This document shows, one piece after another, positions 1 through 4,767 of a stretch of 6,311 nucleotides of DNA. Within the stretch, counting starts at the first letter, position 1, and each line of letters starts with the position of its first letter. The position numbers and the translations under genes are program-made. The stretch lies in contig CALBRU010000220.1 of the NCBI GenBank assembly GCA_937927695.1, positions 1 through 6,311 on the forward strand, given 5' to 3'. The notes under the pieces are model-generated. The model was not told the origin of the DNA and did not search any database. It worked only from the letters and a program-made list of their open reading frames with translations. The stretch is from an uncultured Thiomonas sp. Lineage in GTDB: Bacteria; Pseudomonadota; Gammaproteobacteria; Burkholderiales; Burkholderiaceae_C.

Positions 1-232
1 TTCCAGCAAGCCGCATCTGCGCGAGCTTCGCGTCCCCACCTTTATTCTCAACGCCCGCAACGATCCTTTCCAGCCCGCCGCCGTGCTACCCGACGCCAGC
101 GCCGTCTCAGATTGGGTGAGGCTTGAGCAGCCCGCCCACGGCGGCCATGTCGGCTTTGCTCAAGGCAGTCTGCCCGGGTATCTCGACTGGCTGCCTCAGC
201 GTCTGCTGCACTTCTTCCAACACGGAAATTAA
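1..232 (+). CDS. YheT-family alpha/beta hydrolase, C-terminal fragment
   Basis: The reading frame is open from base 2 to the TAA at 230-232 and gives the last 76 residues of a protein whose start lies left of the window. It shows the two late catalytic blocks of an alpha/beta hydrolase: N-A-R-N-D-P-F (fragment residues 17-23), whose Asp is the expected charge-relay acid, and H-G-G-H-V-G-F (46-52), whose second His is the expected catalytic base. This HGGHVGF form is typical of the YheT/Abhydrolase family of putative esterases, whose physiological substrate is generally unknown. The nucleophile region is outside the window, so the full triad cannot be checked. The next gene starts three bases after the stop, so the two are probably co-transcribed. 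There is no signal peptide or membrane segment in the visible part. Confidence 0.85.
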   Translation, partial: SSKPHLRELRVPTFILNARNDPFQPAAVLPDASAVSDWVRLEQPAHGGHVGFAQGSLPGYLDWLPQRLLHFFQHGN

Positions 233-235
233 CCC

Positions 236-805
236 ATGGACAGCGCCGTACTCCGAGCCATGTCCCGCTGGCCCAGCGTGCCACGCTGCACCGGTTGGCT
301 GGCCCTCGACCAGCGCGGCCAATGGTGGATGTGCAATCAGGCTGGACCCACCACCTGGCCTCGCGACGCACAGGGACGACTGGACAAAACCGACGCAGGC
401 CCCGTCCTGCACGCAGGCCTGGCCGCTTTCATCGGCCGCAACTACACCGTCGATGCCACCGGTGCGTGGTACTTCCAGAACGGCCCGCAGCGGGTCGATG
501 TCAGCCTGGAAGCCGCGCCGTGGATCATCCGCCTGCATCACGGCGCCCAAGCGGGCGATTCGTGGAGCACGCATACCGACCAGACCTGTAGGGCCGAATC
601 CCTCTGGCTGGACGATCGGGGCCAGGTGTGGCTGCGCACCGACCTCGGCCCCGGCCTGCTGCACAGCGCCGACATGTCCCTGCTCGCCGACCATCTCGAT
701 GCCCCGGGCACACAACTCTGCCTGCCCAACGCCGCCCCCCTGACTATCGGCCACTTCACGGAACCGCCGGCTGAATTCTTCGGTTTCCGGCCCGATCCAC
801 CCTGA
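236..805 (+). CDS. small DUF2946-like protein of unknown function
   Basis: This 189-residue protein begins at an ATG preceded by GGAA at 224-227, eight bases away, which supports the start. It begins three bases after the hydrolase stop, suggesting translational coupling in a two-gene unit. It is rich in Trp and aromatic residues and has no signal peptide, membrane helix or metal-binding cluster. A recognisable block is W-Y-F-Q-N-G-P-Q-R-V at about residues 78-87, with W-L-A-L-D-x-R-G near residue 21. I recall these from a Burkholderiales family usually labelled DUF2946, found next to YheT-type hydrolases; the label is from memory and should be checked. Repeated strand-like segments ending in D-x-R-G-x-(V/W) (25-31 and 126-132) suggest a beta-rich fold, which is inference. 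No function can be assigned. The coding assignment itself is firm because codon use and neighbour spacing fit and the antisense frame shows no family signature. Confidence 0.8.
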   Translation: MDSAVLRAMSRWPSVPRCTGWLALDQRGQWWMCNQAGPTTWPRDAQGRLDKTDAGPVLHAGLAAFIGRNYTVDATGAWYFQNGPQRVDVSLEAAPWIIRLHHGAQAGDSWSTHTDQTCRAESLWLDDRGQVWLRTDLGPGLLHSADMSLLADHLDAPGTQLCLPNAAPLTIGHFTEPPAEFFGFRPDPP

Positions 806-815
806 AAATGGCGAC

Positions 816-838
816 AAAAAAGCCCGCAGATCGCGGGC
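816..838 (-). terminator. intrinsic terminator of the cytochrome c gene
   Basis: Read on the minus strand, a perfect 6-bp GC stem (GCCCGC / GCGGGC, arms 833-838 and 822-827, five-base loop) is followed directly by six T residues (complement of 816-821). This is a classical rho-independent terminator for transcription leaving the cytochrome gene that ends at 903. On the plus strand the hairpin has no T tract, so it would not act as a standard terminator for the hydrolase/DUF pair. Confidence 0.8.
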
Positions 839-844
839 CTGATA

Positions 845-880
845 GCACAACGAAGAGCACAGCGAAGAGCGCAACGAAGG
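845..880. repeat. 12-bp imperfect tandem repeat, three units
   Basis: Three adjacent 12-base units are visible: GCACAACGAAGA (845-856), GCACAGCGAAGA (857-868) and GCGCAACGAAGG (869-880). They differ from one another at one to three positions. They lie in the convergent gap, downstream of both flanking stop codons, and would be transcribed in the 3' untranslated part of the cytochrome mRNA ahead of its terminator. No protein or known element explains them. Confidence 0.75.
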
Positions 881-897
881 CGGGGGCACCCCCTTCG
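875..897. other. GC-rich hairpin just downstream of the cytochrome stop codon
   Basis: Bases CGAAGG (875-880), an unpaired C at 881, then GGG pair with CCCCCTTCG (889-897), giving nine pairs around a four-base loop. It starts five bases past the cytochrome stop codon on the minus strand and overlaps the last 12-bp repeat unit. It lacks a T tract on either strand, so it is more likely a 3'-end stabilising structure than a terminator. Function is inferred. Confidence 0.5.
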
Positions 898-902
898 ACA
901 AA

Positions 903-1535
903 TTATTTCGACTGAGCCACCATATAGTCCACCGCGGCCTTCACATCATCATCGCTCGCCGACGAACCGCCCTTGGGCGGCATCATGCCGAGCTTGCCCG
1001 TATAACCATGAATCGCGCGGTCGTACAACACCGCGTCGCCCTGCGCAATGATCGGCGCCCAGGCTGCCTTGTCGCCCACCTTGGGTGCGCCCGCCACACC
1101 CGCACCGTGGCAAGCGATACAAGTTGATTCGTACAAGCCCTTGCCATCCACCTTGGTCGCCGCAACCGGCACCGCGGCACCGCTGCTTGAGCCCGCTGGC
1201 GTTGTCGCCACAGCAGAAGCCGCAGGCACCGCAGCGGCTGTCGTCATCGAGGCCGCATTCTGCTGTGCCGCAGCCTGACTACTGGCCGCGACTGCGGCAG
1301 ACCCCACCGGAGCAACCCGAGCATCCACCTCGGCCGTCGCCAACGCCTCCGAACCCGCCGGCGGCTGGCTACTGCTGCCGATGTAAAACGCAATCAGCAG
1401 CAACAAGACGATAGGAACAATGAAGCCAATACCCATTACCAACAGAATCTTGCGCAGAGTCGGCGCAAAAGGCAGATCAGACACATCGTCGGAACTGGAA
1501 GAAGCTGAATGGGAATTCGAGTGCGGTGCGCTCAT
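903..1535 (-). CDS. membrane-anchored monohaem c-type cytochrome (c5-like)
   Basis: With the ATG at 1535 the protein has 210 residues. It has a short Ser/His-rich N-terminal tail, one hydrophobic helix (about 30-53) that would anchor it in the inner membrane, an Ala/Ser/Val-rich low-complexity linker (about 60-128), and a periplasmic cytochrome domain. The haem site is C-I-A-C-H (139-143), and G-M-M-P-P-K-G-G (183-190) supplies the likely axial Met, a pattern typical of the cytochrome c5 class. It probably carries electrons towards a terminal oxidase or reductase; the partner is unknown. Start choice is uncertain. An in-frame GTG at 1598 adds 21 residues and has a better ribosome site (GAGG four bases upstream), but the added sequence does not look family-like, whereas the ATG has no clear ribosome site. 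A minus-strand terminator follows the gene, and an FNR-type box lies upstream, suggesting oxygen-linked control. Confidence 0.88.
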   Translation of the reverse strand: MSAPHSNSHSASSSSDDVSDLPFAPTLRKILLVMGIGFIVPIVLLLLIAFYIGSSSQPPAGSEALATAEVDARVAPVGSAAVAASSQAAAQQNAASMTTAAAVPAASAVATTPAGSSSGAAVPVAATKVDGKGLYESTCIACHGAGVAGAPKVGDKAAWAPIIAQGDAVLYDRAIHGYTGKLGMMPPKGGSSASDDDVKAAVDYMVAQSK

Positions 1536-1647
1536 AACGGTCGAGTGTAAAAAGTGGGAATCTGAAAAATTGCAGCCCACATGATATGCGTTGCTCACGA
1601 TCCCTCGACGGGGTCAACCCCAACACCGCCCGCCAGAGACCCTGAAT

Positions 1648-1661
1648 TTGATTTGCATCAT
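1648..1661 (-). promoter_or_regulatory. FNR/Anr-type binding box upstream of the cytochrome gene
   Basis: The sequence TTGAT-TTGC-ATCAT matches the FNR/Anr/FixK consensus TTGAT-N4-ATCAA at nine of ten defined positions. It lies between the divergent cytochrome c gene and tRNA-Arg, centred about 120 bases upstream of the cytochrome ATG. A possible minus-strand -10 element TATCAT (1581-1586) would start transcription near 1574, placing the box near -80, which is within the range of class I activator sites. The promoter placement is weak because no good -35 is visible. Control of the cytochrome by oxygen is inferred from site and context only. Confidence 0.45.
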
Positions 1662-1664
1662 ATT

Positions 1665-1677
1665 CAGAAACATTCTG
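1665..1677. other. short inverted repeat (CAGAA-ACA-TTCTG)
   Basis: Five-base perfect arms are separated by three bases, four bases to the right of the FNR-like box. The spacing and AT-rich setting suit a regulator half-site pair, but I cannot name a regulator and short palindromes arise by chance. Confidence 0.3.
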
Positions 1678-1679
1678 TA

Positions 1680-1698
1680 ATGCGACATACCGTCGCAT
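1680..1698. other. inverted repeat / hairpin (ATGCGAC-N5-GTCGCAT)
   Basis: Seven-base perfect arms surround five unpaired bases in the gap between the cytochrome gene and tRNA-Arg. No T tract follows on either strand, so it is not an ordinary intrinsic terminator. It could be an operator or an RNA hairpin; nothing in the sequence decides between these. Confidence 0.45.
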
Positions 1699-1785
1699 CC
1701 TGTCGACCGAATCTCAAGTCAAACCTGCAGGCAGCCAAAGCGAAAGCCCTCCTGACATTACTGCCGCGACAGCCCCCGAACAGGT

Positions 1786-1791
1786 TAAGAT
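1786..1791 (+). promoter_or_regulatory. possible -10 element of tRNA-Arg
   Basis: TAAGAT matches four of six positions of the TATAAT consensus and is followed by a GC-rich stretch (GTCGCG), which is typical of discriminators in stable-RNA promoters. It would start transcription about 30 bases before the mature tRNA. No good -35 is present at normal spacing; CTGACA at 1752-1757 is too far away. The call is weak. Confidence 0.3.
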
Positions 1792-1828
1792 GTCGCGTTG
1801 CACGGAAGTCACATCCCACCTTCCGCCT

Positions 1829-1904
1829 GCGCCCGTAGCTCAGTGGATAGAGTATTGGCCTCCGAAGCCAAGGGCCGCTGGTTCGATTCCAGCCGGGCGC
1901 ACCA
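1829..1904 (+). tRNA. tRNA-Arg (anticodon CCG)
   Basis: The 76-base gene folds as a full cloverleaf. The acceptor GCGCCCG (1829-1835) pairs with CGGGCGC (1894-1900), followed by discriminator A and an encoded CCA (1902-1904). The anticodon stem TTGGC/GCCAA (1855-1859, 1867-1871) closes a seven-base loop with CCG at 1862-1864, which reads the arginine codon CGG. The T arm is GCTGG-TTCGATT-CCAGC (1877-1893) and the variable loop has five bases. A T run (1905-1909) follows at once, and a bidirectional terminator lies about 200 bases downstream. CGG is a useful codon in a GC-rich genome. No truncation or att-like duplication of its 3' end was seen nearby. Confidence 0.97.
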
Positions 1905-2078
1905 TTTTTGCTGCAGAACCAAGTCACTCTTGTACGGATTTGCCCTCTGGAAAGCGGGCCGTTTTGCATTCGGCGCCGGTCAGCGGCATTTCCTTCGGTC
2001 GTAGGCAACGACACGGAGGATTTCCGACGTAATCTGCTTCAATGCCCCAGGCCTTGCCCCATGAAGCAACCGGCCGTC

Positions 2079-2102
2079 AAAAAACTTGCCAGACTTCGGC
2101 AA
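2079..2102 (-). terminator. possible second minus-strand terminator after tRNA-Ser
   Basis: On the minus strand a TTGCC/GGCAA stem (2098-2102 with 2086-2090, seven-base loop) is followed after one base by six T residues (complement of 2079-2084). The stem is short, so it may only back up the stronger hairpin at 2105-2142. Confidence 0.35.
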
Positions 2103-2104
2103 AC

Positions 2105-2142
2105 AAAAAACCCGCTGTCTCAGAGGAGAACAGCGGGTTTTT
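2105..2142. terminator. bidirectional intrinsic terminator between the two tRNA genes
   Basis: An eight-pair stem CCCGCTGT/ACAGCGGG (2111-2118 with 2130-2137) encloses an 11-base loop. It is extended by A residues (2105-2110) on one side and T residues (2138-2142) on the other. Either strand therefore ends in a T tract after the hairpin. It can stop transcription from tRNA-Arg on the plus strand and from tRNA-Ser on the minus strand, which converge here. Confidence 0.85.
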
Positions 2143-2174
2143 CGGACTTTCTTGGACTTCTAAAAACACTATTT

Positions 2175-2265
2175 TGGCGGAGACGGAGGGATTCGAACCC
2201 TCGATGCGCTTTTGGCACATACTCCCTTAGCAGGGGAGCACCTTCGGCCACTCGGTCACGTCTCC
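2175..2265 (-). tRNA. tRNA-Ser (anticodon GCT)
   Basis: The 91-base gene includes an encoded 3' CCA (complement of 2175-2177). On the minus strand the acceptor GGAGACG (2265-2259) pairs with CGTCTCC (2085 side arm at 2185-2179), with discriminator G. The anticodon stem CTCCC/GGGAG holds a loop with GCT (complement of 2229-2231), reading serine AGC and AGU. The long class II variable arm and the T loop GGTTCGAATCC fit tRNA-Ser. It lies 114 bases downstream of the ask stop codon with no clear terminator in between, so it may be reached by read-through as well as by its own promoter. Confidence 0.97.
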
Positions 2266-2327
2266 AGTTGCCGCCAGTTTCCTTTTGGCAAATTGCTTGC
2301 GGCTTCATGCCTTCAGCAAAGTCGGCA

Positions 2328-2336
2328 ATTATTACA
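2328..2336 (-). promoter_or_regulatory. possible extended -10 promoter of tRNA-Ser
   Basis: On the minus strand TG-T-AATAAT matches the extended -10 form (TGn plus five of six bases of TATAAT). Transcription would start near 2321, giving a leader of about 56 bases before the tRNA. The matching -35 region (TGGCGA) is poor, which is tolerable for extended -10 promoters. This is inference from motif and position only. Confidence 0.4.
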
Positions 2337-2379
2337 CGCATTCACCTGCTATCGCCACCTTGATGGAAAACGTCGCGAC

Positions 2380-3633
2380 TCAGGCGCTTTGTTCCAGGTC
2401 GAAGGCCTTGTGCAAGGAGCGCACCGCAAGCTCCATGTACTTTTCTTCGATGACCACCGAGACCTTGATTTCCGAGGTGGAGATCATCTGGATGTTGATG
2501 CCTTCTTCCGACAGGGTGCGGAACATTTTGCTGGCCACGCCAGCGTGCGAACGCATGCCCATGCCCACGATGGAAACCTTGCACACTTTCGGATCGCCGA
2601 GAATTTCCTTGGCGCCGATGTGGGCCTGCACGCTGGACTTGAGAATGTCAAGCGCACGCGCGTAATCGCCCCGGCCCACAGTGAAGGTGAAGTCGGTGAA
2701 ACCGGCCACGCTCTGGTTTTGCAGAATCATGTCGACTTCGATATTGGCCTCGCCCACGGCGCTGAGAATCTGATAGGCGATGCCGGGACGGTCGGGCACG
2801 CCGACCACGATGATCTTGGCTTCGTCGCGGGCAAAGGCGATGCCCGACACCACGGCTTGTTCCATGTTTTCGTCTTCCTCAAAGGTGATGAGTGTGCCGC
2901 TGCGCGACTCTTGCTCAAGCGGCAGGTCCCATGGGGTCAGGCTGGAGAGCACGCGCAGGCGAACCTTGTACTTGCCCGCGAATTCCACCGAGCGGATTTG
3001 CAGCACCTTGGAGCCGAGACTGGCCATTTCCAGCATTTCCTCGAAGGTGATGGTATCGAGCCGACGGGCTTCGGGAACGATGCGCGGATCGGTGGTGTAA
3101 ACGCCGTCGACGTCGGTGTAGATCTGGCATTCGTCGGCCTGCAAGGCCGCTGCGAGCGCCACGCCCGAGGTGTCTGAGCCGCCCCGGCCCAGGGTAGTGA
3201 TGTTGCCCTGGGCATCCACGCCTTGAAATCCAGCTACAACTGGGATGATGCCCTGAGCGAGATCGGCCTTGAGTTTGTCGGCGTCGATGGATTCGATGCG
3301 AGCCTTAGTGAAGGCGCTGTCGGTATGCACGGCAATCTGCGCGCCGGTGTAGCTTCGGGCTTTACGCCCCAGCGCCTGCAACGCCATGGACAACAGGCCG
3401 ATGGTGACCTGCTCGCCGGTCGAAGCCACGACGTCGAGTTCGCGCGGATCGGGCTGGGGCTGGATTTCTTTGGCCAGCGCGATCAGGCGATTGGTTTCAC
3501 CTGACATCGCGGAGACCACCACCACGACCTGATGCCCCGCTTCGTGCCACTTGGCCACGCGTCGGGCCACGTTTTTGATCCGTTCGGCAGACCCCACCGA
3601 GGTGCCGCCGTATTTCTGGACGATGAGTGCCAT
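2380..3633 (-). CDS. lysC: aspartate kinase (aspartokinase)
   Basis: This 417-residue enzyme phosphorylates aspartate with ATP, the first step towards lysine, threonine, methionine and diaminopimelate; it is cytosolic. The N-terminal kinase domain (about 1-245) shows K-Y-G-G-T-S at 7-12, the S-T-G-E block at 71-74, T-L-G-R-G-G-S-D-T-S-G (147-157) and the nucleotide-binding Y-T-D-V-D-G-V-Y-T-T-D-P-R (172-184). Two ACT domains follow: V-P-D-R-P-G-I-A with N-I-E-V-D-M (about 268-345), and G-M-R-S-H-A-G-V-A with N-I-Q-M-I-S-T-S-E-I (about 352-417). These bind the feedback inhibitor. Length and architecture match the single-function LysC/Ask class, with no homoserine dehydrogenase fusion. The ATG at 3633 gives the family N-terminus, although no good ribosome site precedes it. 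An 81-base gap separates it from tilS and contains a small palindrome (GTGCA-CAA-TGCAC, 3673-3685), so ask may have its own promoter. Met257 is preceded by a good internal ribosome site. Confidence 0.96.
   Translation of the reverse strand: MALIVQKYGGTSVGSAERIKNVARRVAKWHEAGHQVVVVVSAMSGETNRLIALAKEIQPQPDPRELDVVASTGEQVTIGLLSMALQALGRKARSYTGAQIAVHTDSAFTKARIESIDADKLKADLAQGIIPVVAGFQGVDAQGNITTLGRGGSDTSGVALAAALQADECQIYTDVDGVYTTDPRIVPEARRLDTITFEEMLEMASLGSKVLQIRSVEFAGKYKVRLRVLSSLTPWDLPLEQESRSGTLITFEEDENMEQAVVSGIAFARDEAKIIVVGVPDRPGIAYQILSAVGEANIEVDMILQNQSVAGFTDFTFTVGRGDYARALDILKSSVQAHIGAKEILGDPKVCKVSIVGMGMRSHAGVASKMFRTLSEEGINIQMISTSEIKVSVVIEEKYMELAVRSLHKAFDLEQSA
2863..2880 (-). promoter_or_regulatory. 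internal ribosome site and start for an ask beta subunit
   Basis: Inside ask, GAGGAA (2880-2875 on the minus strand) stands nine bases before the ATG of Met257 (2865-2863). Translation from here would give a 161-residue product made almost exactly of the two ACT domains. Bacillus aspartokinase II and Corynebacterium LysC make such an in-frame beta subunit from a matching position, with a similar M-E-x-A-V sequence. The site is seen directly; use in this organism is inferred. Confidence 0.5.
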
Positions 3634-3714
3634 GAGAAATGCGTTCGAGAGCCGCGAAAGTCTCTAAGCCCGGTGCACAATGCACTAGACCGTTTCGCTG
3701 CAAAGCCTCGCATT

Positions 3715-4767
3715 CTAGGCTTTGTCTGCGGCGGCCTCGCCCCAATTCAGACGCAGACAGCCCCCCTGACGGTGAAGGATGCCGCCTGGAAGACGCAGTT
3801 CGAGGCGATGCGCACCCTGCCCAGTGCGCAAGACCTGCCGAACCAGTTCGTCGGTTCGCGCACGGTCCAGTCGCTGCCCGTTTTGCCGCAGCCAAAGCCG
3901 CAACACCTCGCTGGCGGCTGCAGCGCCCAGCGCGCGCAAGGCTGCAAGATCCAGCCCCTGGGGTTGCAGGCAGAGGCGCAATTGCTGCGCCGCCGTCGAT
4001 TGAATCTGCGCGTCGGCCGCTGCGCACAAGGCGGCGCTGCGGCCCAGCGTCTGCCGATAGGCGGGTTCGAGCCGGGCGAGAACAGGCACCAGTTCATGCC
4101 GGATGCGGCTGCGGCGAAACGCGGGGTCGGCGTTCATCGGATCGTCCAGAAAGCTCACCGCCTGCGACTTGAGCCAGCTCCGCAATTCGGCCGCGCCGCA
4201 GTCCAGCAAGGGTCGCGCAAAGCTGCAGCCATGGCGCCGCATCTGCGCGGGCATCGCTGCCAAACCGCGCGGCCCCGCCCCACGCAACAAGGCGAGCAAG
4301 AGCGTCTCAACCTGATCGTCCCCATGCTGCGCGAGCAGAACCACCGCGCAGTTTTGCTCGCGCGCAAGCTTGGCCAGCGCCAAATAGCGGGCCTCGCGCG
4401 CGACTTCTTCCAAGCTCTGCCCCCGCGCCACATCGACCTGCAGAGTGGACCCGGCATACGCCACATCGAGGGCGGCGCAGGCTTGGGCGCAATGTTGCGC
4501 GAACAACTCGGCCGAGGTTTGCAAGCCATGATTGACGTGCAAGGCACAAAGCCGTCCGCCGCCCCAGAGCGTGCGGGCCGCGAGCAGCAAAGCCGTGGAA
4601 TCGGCCCCGCCGCTGAAGGCAATGCCGATGCGCTCGGCTTGGGCGACGCCGGGGTGTTGCGACGCGAAACGCTTGAGCGCGGTAAGCGCGGGGTTGTTCA
4701 GCAAGGGCAGCGCCGACCGTGAAGCCGATGAGGTGGACCCATCAAGTGAACCGACGAGGGCGGTCAA
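3715..4767 (-). CDS. tilS: tRNA(Ile)-lysidine synthase
   Basis: TilS uses ATP and lysine to turn C34 of the CAU-anticodon tRNA-Ile into lysidine, so that it reads AUA and is charged with Ile rather than Met; it is essential in most bacteria. The 350 residues show the PP-loop ATPase motif S-G-G-A-D-S-T (52-58), H-V-N-H-G-L (77-82), A-Q-H-G-D-D-Q-V-E-T (146-155) and the tRNA-contacting D-P-M-N-x-D segment leading into R-R-S-R-I-R-H-E-L (209-226). After a helical middle region the protein stops, shorter than the roughly 430 residues of E. coli TilS, so the C-terminal domains are reduced. The best start is a TTG (4767-4765) overlapping the accA stop as TTGA, which points to translational coupling. 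No ATG or GTG occurs before the catalytic domain in this frame. A GGGA lies very close upstream, so the ribosome site is not ideal and the exact start is less certain than the function. Confidence 0.93.
   Translation of the reverse strand: MTALVGSLDGSTSSASRSALPLLNNPALTALKRFASQHPGVAQAERIGIAFSGGADSTALLLAARTLWGGGRLCALHVNHGLQTSAELFAQHCAQACAALDVAYAGSTLQVDVARGQSLEEVAREARYLALAKLAREQNCAVVLLAQHGDDQVETLLLALLRGAGPRGLAAMPAQMRRHGCSFARPLLDCGAAELRSWLKSQAVSFLDDPMNADPAFRRSRIRHELVPVLARLEPAYRQTLGRSAALCAAADAQIQSTAAQQLRLCLQPQGLDLAALRALGAAAASEVLRLWLRQNGQRLDRARTDELVRQVLRTGQGAHRLELRLPGGILHRQGGCLRLNWGEAAADKA

Noticed and set aside
107..901. Long minus-strand open frame (264 codons) opposite the DUF2946-like gene
   Set aside because: It is an antisense shadow in GC-rich DNA. 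It crosses the hydrolase end and the terminator and tandem repeats, has no ribosome site or family motif, and the plus-strand gene fits the context better.
1610..1621. GGGGT-CA-ACCCC palindrome as a hairpin or operator
   Set aside because: A two-base loop is too short for a stable hairpin, and simple G/C runs of this size are common here; it overlaps a TTGACC that lacks a matching -10.
1829..2265. tRNA genes as possible integration sites for a mobile island
   Set aside because: No integrase gene and no repeat of either tRNA 3' end were found in the window, and the flanking genes are ordinary core genes.
1908..2363. Plus-strand open frame of 151 codons between and across the tRNA genes
   Set aside because: It passes through a terminator hairpin and antisense through tRNA-Ser, with no ribosome site or protein signature. 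Apart from the terminators, I see nothing in the roughly 170 bases after tRNA-Arg.
2212..3177. Plus-strand open frame of 321 codons over tRNA-Ser and ask
   Set aside because: It runs through a tRNA and antisense to a clear aspartokinase; its His/Asp/Gly-rich composition is typical of a reverse-complement frame.
3532..4722. Plus-strand open frame of 396 codons over ask and tilS
   Set aside because: It is antisense to two well-supported genes and shows no motif; it is open because GC-rich codon bias removes stops on the opposite strand.
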